A stretch of 64,000 bases of DNA from Chthoniobacteraceae bacterium (GTDB taxonomy: Bacteria; Verrucomicrobiota; Verrucomicrobiia; Chthoniobacterales; Chthoniobacteraceae): contig CANJNZ010000001.1 in assembly GCA_947476045.1 (NCBI GenBank), positions 88,919-152,918 on the forward strand. Direction: 5' to 3'. The first letter of the stretch is position 1. The number at the start of each line of letters is the position of its first letter. The notes beneath the pieces are model-generated. The model was given only the letters and a program-made list of their open reading frames with translations. It was not told the origin of the DNA and searched no databases. Both the position numbers and the translations under genes were made by a program. This document shows positions 1 to 8,796 of the stretch, piece after piece.

Positions 1-2
1 GG

Positions 3-1445
3 ACATCCACTTTCACCGGCACAATCTCGGGCAGCGGCGGACTTGTAAAATCGGGCACGGGGACGATGACTCTTGGCAGCGCAAATTCCTACACCGGCGC
101 AACGACCATCAACAACGGCACATTAGTGACCACTGCTGCCGGCGCACTTCCAACGGCGTCGACCATGACAGTCGGCACGGACGGCGTGTTAAATGTGGTG
201 GGCGCAGATCAGACCGTCGCCTCTCTTGCGGGATCAGGCGAAATCCTGCTGGATGGCGCCACACTTTCCTTCGGAGGAAATGGATCTTCCACGAGCTACA
301 CAGGCATAATTTCCGGCACGGGAAATATCACAAAAACCGGCGCTGGAACATTCATTGTATCCGGACTAAACGACTACTCGGGACAGACGACTGTATCCGG
401 CGGAATACTACAGCTCGGCGCAGCAAACGCCCTCCCCTCCACCACCGCCGTCAGCCTCGCAGCGGGGACAACATTCGACATGGCAGGCTTCACACAAACG
501 GTAGGCTCTCTCTCGGGCGCAGGCACGCTCTCACTCGGTGCGGGAACTCTCACCGTTGGCACCGACACGACGCTGTCGAGTTTGGTGACAGGAACAGGAA
601 CCCTCATCAAATCCGGCAATGGAGTGCTGACGCTGAGCGGCGCGAATACATTCTCAGGGGGAGTCACCATCCTGGGCGGCGCCATATCCGTGGATAATCA
701 GTCCCGCCTTGGCACCAACACCACCATCAACCTCGACGGCGGCGCGCTCGCGGCAAATGCGGATCTGACCATCACGAAAACCCTCAGCCTCGGCGCTGGC
801 GGAGGCGCGATAGATACCACGTCACACAACGTCACAATCTCCGGCTCGCTCAGCGGCTCCGCCACGACCCTCACCAAACAAGGCACCGGCACTCTCACCA
901 TCACCACGAATGACGCCTCCTTCTCCAATGAACTGAGCATTGATGAAGGCTTGGTGTTGGTAAATGGCACGCTCACTTCGATGCCAGCCACCGTCAACGA
1001 CGGAGGCACCCTCGGAGGCACGGGGACTGTGGGTGTCACAAATGTTCTCAGCGGTGGCACGCTCGCACCCGGCACAACGATAGGCCGCCTCAACACATCC
1101 TCGCTCAGCATGGCGACCGGCTCCATACTCTCGATTGATCTCGGCGGCACAGTCCCGGTCACCACCTACGATCAGGTGAAAACCACCGGCACACTCACGC
1201 TGGGCGGCCTGCCATCAATCACACTCGCAGGCGGCTTCCTTCCCATCGTCGGCAATCGCTTTTACATCATGCTCAACGACGGCAGCGATTCCATCACCGG
1301 AACATTCGACTCGCTGCCAGAGGGCTCCACCTTTGTCTCAAGCGGCTATACCTTCGCCGTCAGCTACCTCGCCAATGGCGACGGAGGCGCAAGCGGCAAC
1401 GATGTCTCATTCACCGTCACCGCAATCCCCGAACCCGTCGTATGA
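3..1445 (+). CDS. autotransporter-associated beta-strand-repeat protein, 5'-partial, PEP-CTERM type
   Basis: The frame is already open at base 3, so this is the C-terminal part of a larger exported protein that begins outside the window. It is built from degenerate repeats of the PATR type (autotransporter-associated beta strand repeat): Gly/Thr/Ser-rich units such as LTKQGTGTLTI and TYTGxTTINNGTLV recur about every 50-60 residues, the signature of a right-handed beta-helix. The last residues read AIPEPVV, the start of a PEP-CTERM sorting signal, then TGA at 1443-1445. Such proteins are exported and processed by an exosortase-like enzyme in Verrucomicrobiota and other bacteria. Residue M22 of this fragment (base 66) is not the real start, because repeat sequence continues upstream of it. 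The family call is firm; the substrate or role is unknown. Confidence 0.85.
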   Translation, partial: TSTFTGTISGSGGLVKSGTGTMTLGSANSYTGATTINNGTLVTTAAGALPTASTMTVGTDGVLNVVGADQTVASLAGSGEILLDGATLSFGGNGSSTSYTGIISGTGNITKTGAGTFIVSGLNDYSGQTTVSGGILQLGAANALPSTTAVSLAAGTTFDMAGFTQTVGSLSGAGTLSLGAGTLTVGTDTTLSSLVTGTGTLIKSGNGVLTLSGANTFSGGVTILGGAISVDNQSRLGTNTTINLDGGALAANADLTITKTLSLGAGGGAIDTTSHNVTISGSLSGSATTLTKQGTGTLTITTNDASFSNELSIDEGLVLVNGTLTSMPATVNDGGTLGGTGTVGVTNVLSGGTLAPGTTIGRLNTSSLSMATGSILSIDLGGTVPVTTYDQVKTTGTLTLGGLPSITLAGGFLPIVGNRFYIMLNDGSDSITGTFDSLPEGSTFVSSGYTFAVSYLANGDGGASGNDVSFTVTAIPEPVV

Positions 1446-1514
1446 ATCCAAATTTTCGCCGCCCTCTCACTGATTCTGGGCCGCCGTCGCTCCTCGCTGC
1501 GGCGCGCATCCTGA
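1446..1514 (+). other. in-frame continuation of the PEP-CTERM anchor beyond the TGA stop
   Basis: Reading past the TGA in the same frame gives IQIFAALSLILGRRR and then SSLRRAS before a second TGA at 1512-1514. A hydrophobic stretch followed by an arginine cluster is exactly what should follow PEP in a PEP-CTERM sorting signal. The anchor therefore survives in the DNA but lies behind a stop codon. It may be a recent nonsense mutation, a base-calling error, or read-through. The intergenic region up to the next gene also contains the 10-bp palindrome GTTCTAGAAC at 1540-1549, of unknown role. Confidence 0.7.
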
Positions 1515-1707
1515 CGCCGGCTGAAATGAACGGTTCTTCGTTCTAGAACTGCGGTATTTTTTTCAACACCACCCTTGGCAGGCCCTCACAAATACCGCGC
1601 GGGTATGTGGAATTTTCCGCCGATAAGACGCCAAGAAACGGTCAAAACTCGACGAGATACGATAAGCATCAAAGTCCGGAAGTGATAGCCTCCAAGCTGA
1701 AAACGTT

Positions 1708-3216
1708 ATGAACATCAAACACATCCTCTCCGCAGTCTCAGCACTCACTCTCACTTCAACTATTTTCGCAGCCGAGCCGCCACCTGCATCGGCGGCACCA
1801 TTGCCCGGGCCCGCAGCGAAGGGCACTGACCCGGAGATCATCGGGGAGGAAAAAGCCGTGCTCACTGCTGCCCCAAATGTTCCGCCACCCATCAAGCGCA
1901 AGCACGCGACGAAGGTCGTCGTGAATCTCGAAGTGCGTGAAGTGGTGAAGCGCATGGCGGATGGCGTGGAGTATTTGTTTTGGACGTTTGGCGGAGAGGT
2001 GCCCGGACTTTTCATCCGCGTTCGCGAGGGGGACATGGTGGAGTTTCACCTCGGAAATCATCCGAGTTCAAAAATGCCGCACAACATTGACCTCCATGCG
2101 GTGACTGGCCCGGGCGGCGGCGCGGCCTCGTCATTCACGGCGCCGGGACACGAGTCGCAGTTTTCCTTCAAGGCGATCAATCCCAGTCTTTACGTGTATC
2201 ACTGCGCGACCGCGCCAGTCGGGATGCACGTGGCAAACGGAATGTATGGGCTCATCCTCGTGGAGCCGAAGGAAGGGTTTCCGCCTGTGGACAAGGAATA
2301 CTACGTGATGCAGGGCGACTTTTATACGAAGGGCAAATTCGGGGAGGAGGGCTTGCAGCCATTCGATCAGGAAAAGGCTGTGGATGAAAAACCAAGCTAC
2401 GTAGTTTTCAACGGTTCCGTCGGAGCGCTCGTGGGCGACAAGGCGCTGAAAGCCAAAGTGGGCGAGCGCGTGCGGCTCTTCGTCGGGAATGGCGGGCCGA
2501 ATCTCACATCGTCATTCCACGTCATCGGCGAGATTTTTGACCACGTTTATCAAGAGGGCGGCGTGCGCGCCTCGCAGGAGCAGGTGCAGACAACAGTCGT
2601 GCCGGCGGGCGGCTCTGCGATTGTGGATTTCCGGGTGGATGTGCCCGGCACGTTCATCCTCGTGGATCACGCGCTCTTCCGTGCGTTCAACAAAGGCGCT
2701 CTCGGAATGTTGAAAGTCGAAGGGCCGGCGAACCTGCTCATTTATTCCGGCAAGGAAGTGGACGCGACCTACCTCGGCGACTCGGCATTTGCCGGCGCGC
2801 AGGCGAAGGTGACGGAACTCGAATCGCAGATGAAAAAAGCCATCGCCGCCGACCCGAAGATCGCAGCGATGGGCAAGGAGATCATCGTGGAGAAAGGCAA
2901 ACGCATTTACTCGCAAACGTGCTTCGCGTGTCATCAGGCGGAAGGACAAGGCCTGCCGGGAGTGTTCCCGCCGCTCGCGAAGTCGGACTTCCTCATGGCG
3001 GACAAAGCGCGTGCCATTCGCGGGATTATCAAAGGCCAGACCGGCGAGATGACGGTGAACGGCGTGAAATACAACGGCGTGATGCCGCCCGTGATGCTGA
3101 ACGACGAACAAATCGCACAGGTCGTCACCTACGTGATGAACGCATGGGGCAACAGCGGAGACATCGTGACCGTGGAAGAGGTGAAGAAAATCCACGCTGA
3201 ATCCGCGAATCAGTAA
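1708..3216 (+). CDS. nirK: copper-containing nitrite reductase with fused C-terminal cytochrome c
   Basis: Reduces nitrite to nitric oxide in the periplasm during denitrification. 502 aa with a signal peptide (about residues 1-21). Two cupredoxin domains follow. The ligands line up with characterised NirK: type 1 copper H125, C166, H174, M179; type 2 copper H130, H165, H321; catalytic D128 and H271. A linker then leads to a class I cytochrome c domain with CFACH (C405, C408, H409) and a likely axial Met in GVMPPVM. The fusion probably supplies electrons to the type 1 copper directly. It heads a cluster with nirV, a SCO gene, DUF2249 and nnrS. The nearby ATG at 1708 directly precedes a good signal peptide, which supports this start. 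Confidence 0.93.
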   Translation: MNIKHILSAVSALTLTSTIFAAEPPPASAAPLPGPAAKGTDPEIIGEEKAVLTAAPNVPPPIKRKHATKVVVNLEVREVVKRMADGVEYLFWTFGGEVPGLFIRVREGDMVEFHLGNHPSSKMPHNIDLHAVTGPGGGAASSFTAPGHESQFSFKAINPSLYVYHCATAPVGMHVANGMYGLILVEPKEGFPPVDKEYYVMQGDFYTKGKFGEEGLQPFDQEKAVDEKPSYVVFNGSVGALVGDKALKAKVGERVRLFVGNGGPNLTSSFHVIGEIFDHVYQEGGVRASQEQVQTTVVPAGGSAIVDFRVDVPGTFILVDHALFRAFNKGALGMLKVEGPANLLIYSGKEVDATYLGDSAFAGAQAKVTELESQMKKAIAADPKIAAMGKEIIVEKGKRIYSQTCFACHQAEGQGLPGVFPPLAKSDFLMADKARAIRGIIKGQTGEMTVNGVKYNGVMPPVMLNDEQIAQVVTYVMNAWGNSGDIVTVEEVKKIHAESANQ

Positions 3217-3219
3217 CCA

Positions 3220-3990
3220 ATGCGAATTCGTCGCTCCATTTTCGCAGCGCTCGTCGCCATGTGCTCCATCGCACATAGCGGCGAGCCCGAAATGGCGACC
3301 GTGCCTGATGGAAAATACGTGCCGCTTTTCCGTGGGGAAAAGGATGCGAAGGAGATCGCAGTCTCCGCTTTTCAACTCGATGAAAGGCCGGTGACAAACG
3401 GCGAGTCTCTCGTCTTTGTTCGCGAAAACCCAAAGTGGCAACGCTCGCAGGTGAAACGACTCTTTGCTGACGAACGCTACCTCGCGCATTGGAGCGGCGA
3501 CTTGAATCTCGGCAAGGCGGACGGCGCGCAGCCCGTGACAAACGTATCGTGGTTCGCTGCAAAATCCTACGCCGCGTGGCGGGAAAAACGTCTGCCGACG
3601 ACCGTCGAATGGGAGTTTGCGGCGGGCGCAGGCTTCACCATCGCCGACGGCGCGAAGGACGCGGAATTTCAGCAGGCCGTCGCCCGCTGGTATAGCACGC
3701 CGTCGCCCGCCACGCTGCCTGCCGCAGGAAGCGGGCGCGCCAATTTTTACGGCATCCGCGATCTGCACGGCCTCGTGTGGGAGTGGACGAGCGATTTCAA
3801 CAGCGCCATCGTGACCGGCGACGCACGGGGCGACACCGGGCTTGAGCGGAATCTTTTTTGCGGCGCAGGCTCGCTCGGCGCGAAGGACACAGCGAATTTC
3901 TCCGGCTTCATGCGCTTCGGAATGCGCAGCAGCCTCAAGGCAAGCTACACCGTCCACAACCTCGGCTTCCGCTGCGCGAAAGACCTATGA
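3220..3990 (+). CDS. nirV: NirV-like protein, formylglycine-generating-enzyme (SUMF1) fold
   Basis: 256 aa with an N-terminal signal peptide (MRIRRSIFAALVAMCSIAHS) and an FGE/SUMF1-type domain. Characteristic segments are LDERPVTNGE, VTNVSWFAAKSYAAW, RLPTTVEWEFAA, DLHGLVWEWTSDF and a C-terminal LGFRCAKD. It starts 3 bp after nirK, and NirV proteins of this fold accompany nirK in many denitrifiers. Their exact role is unsettled; accessory or maturation functions for nitrite reductase have been suggested. The cysteines of true formylglycine-generating enzymes are not obvious here, so sulfatase activation is less likely. The stop overlaps an ATG (ATGA) of the next reading frame, indicating coupling. 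Confidence 0.82.
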   Translation: MRIRRSIFAALVAMCSIAHSGEPEMATVPDGKYVPLFRGEKDAKEIAVSAFQLDERPVTNGESLVFVRENPKWQRSQVKRLFADERYLAHWSGDLNLGKADGAQPVTNVSWFAAKSYAAWREKRLPTTVEWEFAAGAGFTIADGAKDAEFQQAVARWYSTPSPATLPAAGSGRANFYGIRDLHGLVWEWTSDFNSAIVTGDARGDTGLERNLFCGAGSLGAKDTANFSGFMRFGMRSSLKASYTVHNLGFRCAKDL

Positions 3991-3998
3991 ATACGAAT

Positions 3999-4151
3999 CT
4001 CGCGCAAAGACACAAAGACGCACGGCTAGCGCCCTGGATTTTGCATTTGGAGGGCAGGAAGGCGGGACCTTCATGGTTTCATGGTTTCCGAATGCATCTA
4101 CGTATCACGCGCCTCGCCTGCATCTCTCTCTGCGCCTTTGCACCTTTGCAC
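3999..4151. repeat. imperfect inverted repeat of the CGCAAAGACACAAAGACGC type
   Basis: Left arm 3999-4022 (CGCGCAAAGACACAAAGACGCAC) and right arm about 4130-4151 (TGCGCCTTTGCACCTTTGCA) are complementary over 23 positions with 5 mismatches, all transitions. A related single arm, CGCGCAAAGACGCGG, occurs near 22411. This looks like a dispersed intergenic repeat element. It spans the junction between nirV and the SCO gene and encodes part of the SCO signal peptide. Confidence 0.6.
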
Positions 4152-4715
4152 GATGCCCGTTCCGGCGATCTGCCGCCGTGCTGCCGCAAGGCGCTCGATG
4201 CGGGAAAAGCAACGGACAAGTCGCTCTATTTGCTCGATTCGAAATGGACCTCTGATGTCGGCAAGACTGTGCCGCTTTCTGTGCTGCGCGGTCGACCGCA
4301 GGTCGTGGCGATGTTTTTTACACACTGCGAATACGCGTGCCCCATCATCGTGAACGACATGAAAAAACTCGAGGCAGCGCTGCCCGCCGAAGTGCGTGCG
4401 AAGACGGATTTCCTGCTGGTGAGCTTCGATACGAAGCGCGACACGCCCGACGCGCTCGCCGCGTTTCGGAAGAAGGAAAAATTGCCCGCCGCGACATGGA
4501 CGCTCCTGCGCGGCGGCGCGGACGACGTGCGCGAACTCGCTGCGCTGCTCGGCATCAACTACACGCCGGATGCACGCGGACAGTTCGCCCACTCGAATCT
4601 CATCACCGTGCTCAACGCCGAAGGCGAGGTCGCCTTTCAGCAACCCGGCCTGAACACCGACCCAGCCGCGCTCGTTAGCGCTGTGACAAAAGCCGCCGCT
4701 GGTGCAAAACGATGA
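4092..4715 (+). CDS. SCO1/SenC family copper chaperone / thiol-disulfide protein
   Basis: Thioredoxin-fold protein of the SCO family, which delivers copper or reduces cysteines for periplasmic copper enzymes; here the obvious client is NirK. Key residues visible: the copper-binding CEYACP (CxxxC) motif and the conserved downstream His in QFAHSNLI. The mature domain starts near DLPPCCRKALDAG. I chose ATG 4092 because it opens a signal peptide (MHLRITRLACISLCAFAPLH). An in-frame ATG at 3987 overlapping the nirV stop would add 35 unconvincing residues. The 5' end and signal peptide lie inside an imperfect inverted repeat (3999-4151), so the start may have been remodelled by that element. Overlaps the next gene by 4 bp. 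Confidence 0.85.
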   Translation: MHLRITRLACISLCAFAPLHDARSGDLPPCCRKALDAGKATDKSLYLLDSKWTSDVGKTVPLSVLRGRPQVVAMFFTHCEYACPIIVNDMKKLEAALPAEVRAKTDFLLVSFDTKRDTPDALAAFRKKEKLPAATWTLLRGGADDVRELAALLGINYTPDARGQFAHSNLITVLNAEGEVAFQQPGLNTDPAALVSAVTKAAAGAKR

Positions 4716-4972
4716 TCATGTCCGACGATCCCGCCATCATCGTGACTCTCGACGTTCGCGAAGACATCCGCGAAGGGCGTGAGCCGTTTCGCAAAATTCT
4801 CGATGCCGCCGGGCGTCTGCGCGATGGCGAGCAACTCCGCATCATCGCGCCGTTCGAACCGCGGCCCTTGATCCATTTGCTGGCGACACAGGGCTTCACG
4901 GCAACGATTGCCCAGCGAGAGGATGCTTACGAGGTCACCTTCTCCGCTCAGCCCGATACAGAACCGCTATGA
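4712..4972 (+). CDS. DUF2249 domain protein
   Basis: 86 aa. Pattern VTLDVREDIREGREPFRKIL, GEQLRIIAPFEPRPLIHLLA and the following QGFTATIAQREDAYEVTF match the compact DUF2249 (TusA-like) fold. These small domains are common beside denitrification and nitric-oxide-related genes, but their biochemical role is unknown. Its ATG overlaps the SCO stop by 4 bp and its own stop overlaps the nnrS start (ATGA at 4969), so it is translated as part of the same operon. Confidence 0.75.
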   Translation: MIMSDDPAIIVTLDVREDIREGREPFRKILDAAGRLRDGEQLRIIAPFEPRPLIHLLATQGFTATIAQREDAYEVTFSAQPDTEPL

Positions 4973-6198
4973 ACGATCGTCGTCCTCATTTTTTCGCACT
5001 TTGTCCGGCGGAGCCTTTCCGTATTTTCTTTCCGCTCGCGACGCTGCTTGGGATTTCAGGCGTTTCGTTGTGGCCGCTGTTTTTCGCCGGGCTGCATAAA
5101 TTCTACCCCGGCGTCATGCACTCGCGGCTGATGATTGAGGGTTTTCTGGCGGGGTTTGTGTTCGGTTTCCTCGGCACTGCGATGCCGCGATTACTTTCCG
5201 CCCCGTCGCTGCGTGCGTGGTAACTTTGGACGCTCGTTACGCTCCATCTCACCGCCGCAGGACTGCACATTGGATTTCAGACAAATGCGGGCGACGCGGT
5301 GTTTGTCGCGCTGTTGCTGTTGTTCGGTGTGATGCTCATTCGTCGGGTGAAACGGCGGGCCGGACTGCCGCCGCCGGGCTTTGTGTTTGTGGCGCTCGGC
5401 TATCTGTCCGGGCTGGCGGGCACGGTGCTTTGGCTTTGCGGAGTGAATGGCTGGCTGCCCGGAAGCGTGATGCTGCTCGGCGGACTTTGGCTGAATCAGG
5501 CTTTCGCGCTGCTGCTCATCCTCGGCGTCGGCTCGTTTTTGATCCCGCGCTTTCTGGGTCTACCGGATGTCATCCCCATGGCGGACGAGCGGACTGCCTC
5601 GCCAGCATGGCGGCGGCGCGCGCTGTTTTCGCTCGTGCTCGGCGCGCTTTTTCTCGGCAGCTACTGGCTCGAAGCAGGATACGCGATGGGGACTCAGGCA
5701 GCCGTGCTACGGGGCTGTGTGGCAATCGCATATTTCGCGGTGATGGTGCCCATCCATCGCACACCAGAGCCGGGCAAGACCGTCCCTCTCGCGATGAATC
5801 TCTCGCTCGCCGCGCTGGTCGCCGGTCTTGTGTTTCCGCTATTTTGGCCGAGCCAGCGTGTCGCGGGGCTGCACATCATATTCATCGGCGGCTTCAGCCT
5901 TGTCACATTCACCGTCGCCACGCGCGTCGTGCTCGGTCACTCGGGAAATGAACATCTCTTCCGCTCGCCGCTGCCATCCCTGCGCACTGTCACATTGTTC
6001 ATCGTAGCCAGCGTAATCCTGCGCGCCGTGGCCGACTTTTTCGTGGAAAGCCGCGCCGGACTTTTGAACTGGGCCAGTTCACTCTGGATGTTCGCAGCAC
6101 TGGCATGGTCCATTTTCATCCTGCCAAAAGTGCGCACCCCGGACTCCACCGAGGACGGCACCTGCAAAGGCCGCAGGGAGAGCCTGAACGCGGCCTGA
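4969..6198 (+). pseudogene. nnrS: NnrS family membrane protein, split by an in-frame TAA
   Basis: NnrS is a polytopic membrane protein associated with denitrification and nitric oxide stress. The first 84 codons (ALCPAEPFRIFFPLATLLGI, FAGLHKFYPGVMHSRLMIEG, GFLGTAMPRLL) are its typical N-terminus. A TAA at 5221-5223 follows RAW, and the same frame then continues as LWTLVTLHLTAAGLHIGF and remains open to 6198, giving about 409 codons in total, the usual NnrS length. One substitution (for example CAA to TAA) would explain it. As written, the product would be truncated unless the downstream part reinitiates (first ATG in frame near 5329). It could also be a sequencing error. Last gene of the nirK cluster. 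Confidence 0.82.
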
Positions 6199-6276
6199 TA
6201 AAATGCACCTTGAATCACTGGTTTTCGAGAAACCCGTTGCCCTAGCACGCCTCTTGCATTACATGAATCTTAGCCC

Positions 6277-6456
6277 ATGAATCTCATCCGTGCCGCATTT
6301 TGGTTCGCACTCTTTGTAGCATCCGCATTTTGCTTTCTCGTAATCTTTGAGCATGGATTTACAAACTTCGGCGAGAACTCGAAGAAGGAAGTCGAATTTC
6401 TCAAAGTGGTCTTCAAGCTTGCTGACAAAAAAAAGCCCGCAACACCTGCTAAATAA
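6277..6456 (+). CDS. small single-pass membrane protein
   Basis: 59 aa. One hydrophobic segment (about residues 4-24, ending ASAFCFLVIFEHGF) is followed by a charged lysine-rich tail (KKEVEFLKVVFKLADKKK). It reads from ATG 6277 to TAA 6454-6456 between nnrS and the TPR gene. No family is recognised. Codon use looks ordinary and no longer ORF competes in this interval, but a coding assignment for something this short is tentative. Confidence 0.45.
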   Translation: MNLIRAAFWFALFVASAFCFLVIFEHGFTNFGENSKKEVEFLKVVFKLADKKKPATPAK

Positions 6457-6552
6457 CGCAGCTGCGGTGACATTATAGACAGATTCAGCAAAAAGGTGTG
6501 CGCAGCCATTGTCAGCGTGTAGTGAGGGTGCTAGCTTCTCGAGTCCCGCAAT

Positions 6553-8010
6553 ATGCCCATCACGACAGAACAAGAGCTTTCCTCAAACGCACGTGCGCTT
6601 TTTCTCAAAGCGAAACACGCGAATGAAATTGGTAATCACGGCTACGTCATCCAGCTCATACAGAACGTGCTGAAAGAAGCGCCCGGCTTCCTCGATGGAC
6701 GCAAACTGGCGCGCGCCGCTTCGCTCGCTCAGAACAAAGGCAAGAGAACCGGTTTTTCGCTCGCAGGCACCACGTTCAGCATCACCAGTGGCGGCTCTAT
6801 AAAAAAGGACCCCCTTGTGGCGATGGATCTCGCTGAAAAGTCGCTCGCCAATGACCCGACCAGCCAGCAGGCAAATCAGCTTTTGTTTGAAGCGGCTAAT
6901 AAAGCGGGATTCCCAGAAGTCGCCTCGTTCGCGTTGGAAACACTGGCCGGCGCAAATCCGAAAGATGCAAAAATCCTTCACCAGCTCGCCGCTCATTATA
7001 CGAACATTCATGAGAACGACAAAGCGGTCGCCGTTTATAACCGCATCATCCAACTCAATCCGAGCGACCTCGATGCAATCAAGAAAAGCAAGGATGCCTC
7101 GGCCTCGGCCACGTTAAAAAAGGGCAAGTGGGAAGAGGTAGCACAAAGCGGAGGCAACCTGAATTTTCGAGACCTGCTGGGTAAAAAAGACGAAGCGGTC
7201 GCACTGGAGAACCGGGCGAAAATCGTCAGAACGGCCGACCAGATCAGCCAGCAAGTCAGCGAAATCTATGCAACATGGGAGCCGCATCAGAACAATGTGG
7301 ATCTCTCCCGCCGTCTTGCGGGTCTTTATGAGCAATGGTTCGAGGTCACAATTGCAGATAACGGTCCCAGCGATGAGGCAGACGGTTATCTCGATAATGC
7401 GATCTGGTTTTATACCCACACAAACAGCCTGCTGAATGGCGGAGACGCAAACATCGCGCGCAAACAAAACGATCTCGAATTCCGAAAACTGGACCGACGC
7501 ATCAAAACGCTACAGGACTGGCTCGCACAGGTGGATGCCTCCAGCCCGGAAGCCCATCCCTATGCCGACGAACTCGACATGCTCATCAAACAGCGGGACG
7601 GCTCCGTTTTGGAAACCGCAAAAAAACGCGTCGCGGATAACCCGACTGACCTCCAACTCCGCTATGAACTAGGCGAGGCGCTGATGAATGCCGGCCAATT
7701 CAGCGAGGCCATCCCTGAACTGCAACGCGCCCGGCAAAATCCAAATGTCCGCCTGAAGGCAATGAACCTTCTGGGCCAATGTTTCGTGGAAAAAGGGATG
7801 CTCGACCTCGCCGTCACGCAATTCAAGACCGCTGCCAGCGAGATCCTTGCGATGGATAACGTCAAAAAGGAAATCCTGTATAAACTGGGTCTTGCCTATG
7901 AGAAGATGGGGAAACGCGAAGAGTGTCTCTCTTGCTTTAAGGAAATCTACGAATCCGACTATGGCTATCTGGATGTCGCAAAACGCGTCGAGAGCAGCTA
8001 CGTCAGCTGA
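6553..8010 (+). CDS. tetratricopeptide-repeat protein
   Basis: 485 aa, soluble, no signal peptide. TPR-like helix pairs are visible at ILHQLAAHYTNIHENDKAVA..NRIIQLNPSDLD (about residues 137-175), DLQLRYELGEALMNAGQFSE (about 365-385), RLKAMNLLGQCFVEKGMLDL and ILYKLGLAYEKMGKREECLS near the C-terminus. Proteins like this act as scaffolds for protein-protein interaction. Nothing in the neighbourhood identifies its partner. It stands alone between the nir cluster and a lipoprotein gene. Confidence 0.75.
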   Translation: MPITTEQELSSNARALFLKAKHANEIGNHGYVIQLIQNVLKEAPGFLDGRKLARAASLAQNKGKRTGFSLAGTTFSITSGGSIKKDPLVAMDLAEKSLANDPTSQQANQLLFEAANKAGFPEVASFALETLAGANPKDAKILHQLAAHYTNIHENDKAVAVYNRIIQLNPSDLDAIKKSKDASASATLKKGKWEEVAQSGGNLNFRDLLGKKDEAVALENRAKIVRTADQISQQVSEIYATWEPHQNNVDLSRRLAGLYEQWFEVTIADNGPSDEADGYLDNAIWFYTHTNSLLNGGDANIARKQNDLEFRKLDRRIKTLQDWLAQVDASSPEAHPYADELDMLIKQRDGSVLETAKKRVADNPTDLQLRYELGEALMNAGQFSEAIPELQRARQNPNVRLKAMNLLGQCFVEKGMLDLAVTQFKTAASEILAMDNVKKEILYKLGLAYEKMGKREECLSCFKEIYESDYGYLDVAKRVESSYVS

Positions 8011-8085
8011 GTCAGGCGTTTCTTAAAAAAACGTTCGAATAAACTCACGGACTCTACTGTCAAAAACAACACTTTCACACCGCAC

Positions 8086-8703
8086 ATGAATAAACCAACT
8101 ATCCTTGCCCTCGCTGCATTCGCTGCGCTCACACTCTCCGGTTGCTATGGCACCTACTCTGCAGGAGCCGTCTATGGCCGCAGCCCCAGCTACGGCGGCG
8201 GCTATTACGACGATTACGACTCAGAGCCTGTGTTCATACAGCGTGACTACGTCTATATCAGCGGTCGTCAGTATTATGTTCCCGTCTATCGCTACGGCGA
8301 CCGCGTCTATTACACCTACGGAGGAAACAGGCATTATTTCAACGACTACGACGGCCGGAAATACAGCAATCATAAACACGACCGCAGTCATGTCTCACAG
8401 TATGACTATCAGCGGAAACAAGAGCGCTACCAATACGAACAGCAGAAGAAACAGTGGGACTATCAAAGGAAGGTAACCCGCAACGAAAACGAACTGCAAA
8501 AAAAGCAGTATGAATACGATCAAAAGGTCACACGGAACCGGGCCGAATTGCAAAAAGCCGCTTATAAAAATCAGCAGGAGCAGGCCAGGAAGCAGTATGA
8601 GTATCAGCAAAAACAGCAGGTGTATAACAATCGCGCCGCTGTAGCTCAGTGGAAGTCCCAGCATCCTGAGCTTCAGAAGAAAAAGAAGAAAAAGGACGAT
8701 TAG
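8086..8703 (+). CDS. putative lipoprotein with Tyr/Gln/Lys-rich coiled tail
   Basis: 205 aa. N-terminal lipobox (AALTLSGC, Cys20) predicts lipidation. The first half is rich in Gly and Tyr (YGGGYYDDYD, YVYISGRQYYVPVYRYGDRV). The second half is a run of imperfect repeats, e.g. YDYQRKQERYQYEQQKKQWD and ENELQKKQYEYDQKVTRN, likely helical and strongly charged, ending in KKKKKKDD. No known family. An envelope role, perhaps binding polymer or another surface layer, is conceivable but unsupported. Confidence 0.65.
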   Translation: MNKPTILALAAFAALTLSGCYGTYSAGAVYGRSPSYGGGYYDDYDSEPVFIQRDYVYISGRQYYVPVYRYGDRVYYTYGGNRHYFNDYDGRKYSNHKHDRSHVSQYDYQRKQERYQYEQQKKQWDYQRKVTRNENELQKKQYEYDQKVTRNRAELQKAAYKNQQEQARKQYEYQQKQQVYNNRAAVAQWKSQHPELQKKKKKKDD

Positions 8704-8796
8704 TCGGCGGGTCCTACAGCGTTCCAAAGCGCGGTCTTTTAGAAGGCTGTGCCTTGAAAACTTGCCACGCCTCCCCTCATCCGCCAACAAGCAGCG

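Noticed and set aside
1620..1707. FNR/NNR-type operator upstream of nirK
   Set aside because: No convincing TTGAT-N4-ATCAA dyad; the sequences present are too weak to report.
2512..3957. 481-codon minus-strand frame over nirK and nirV
   Set aside because: Antisense to two genes with complete ligand sets; protein is His/Ala/Arg-rich with no domain.
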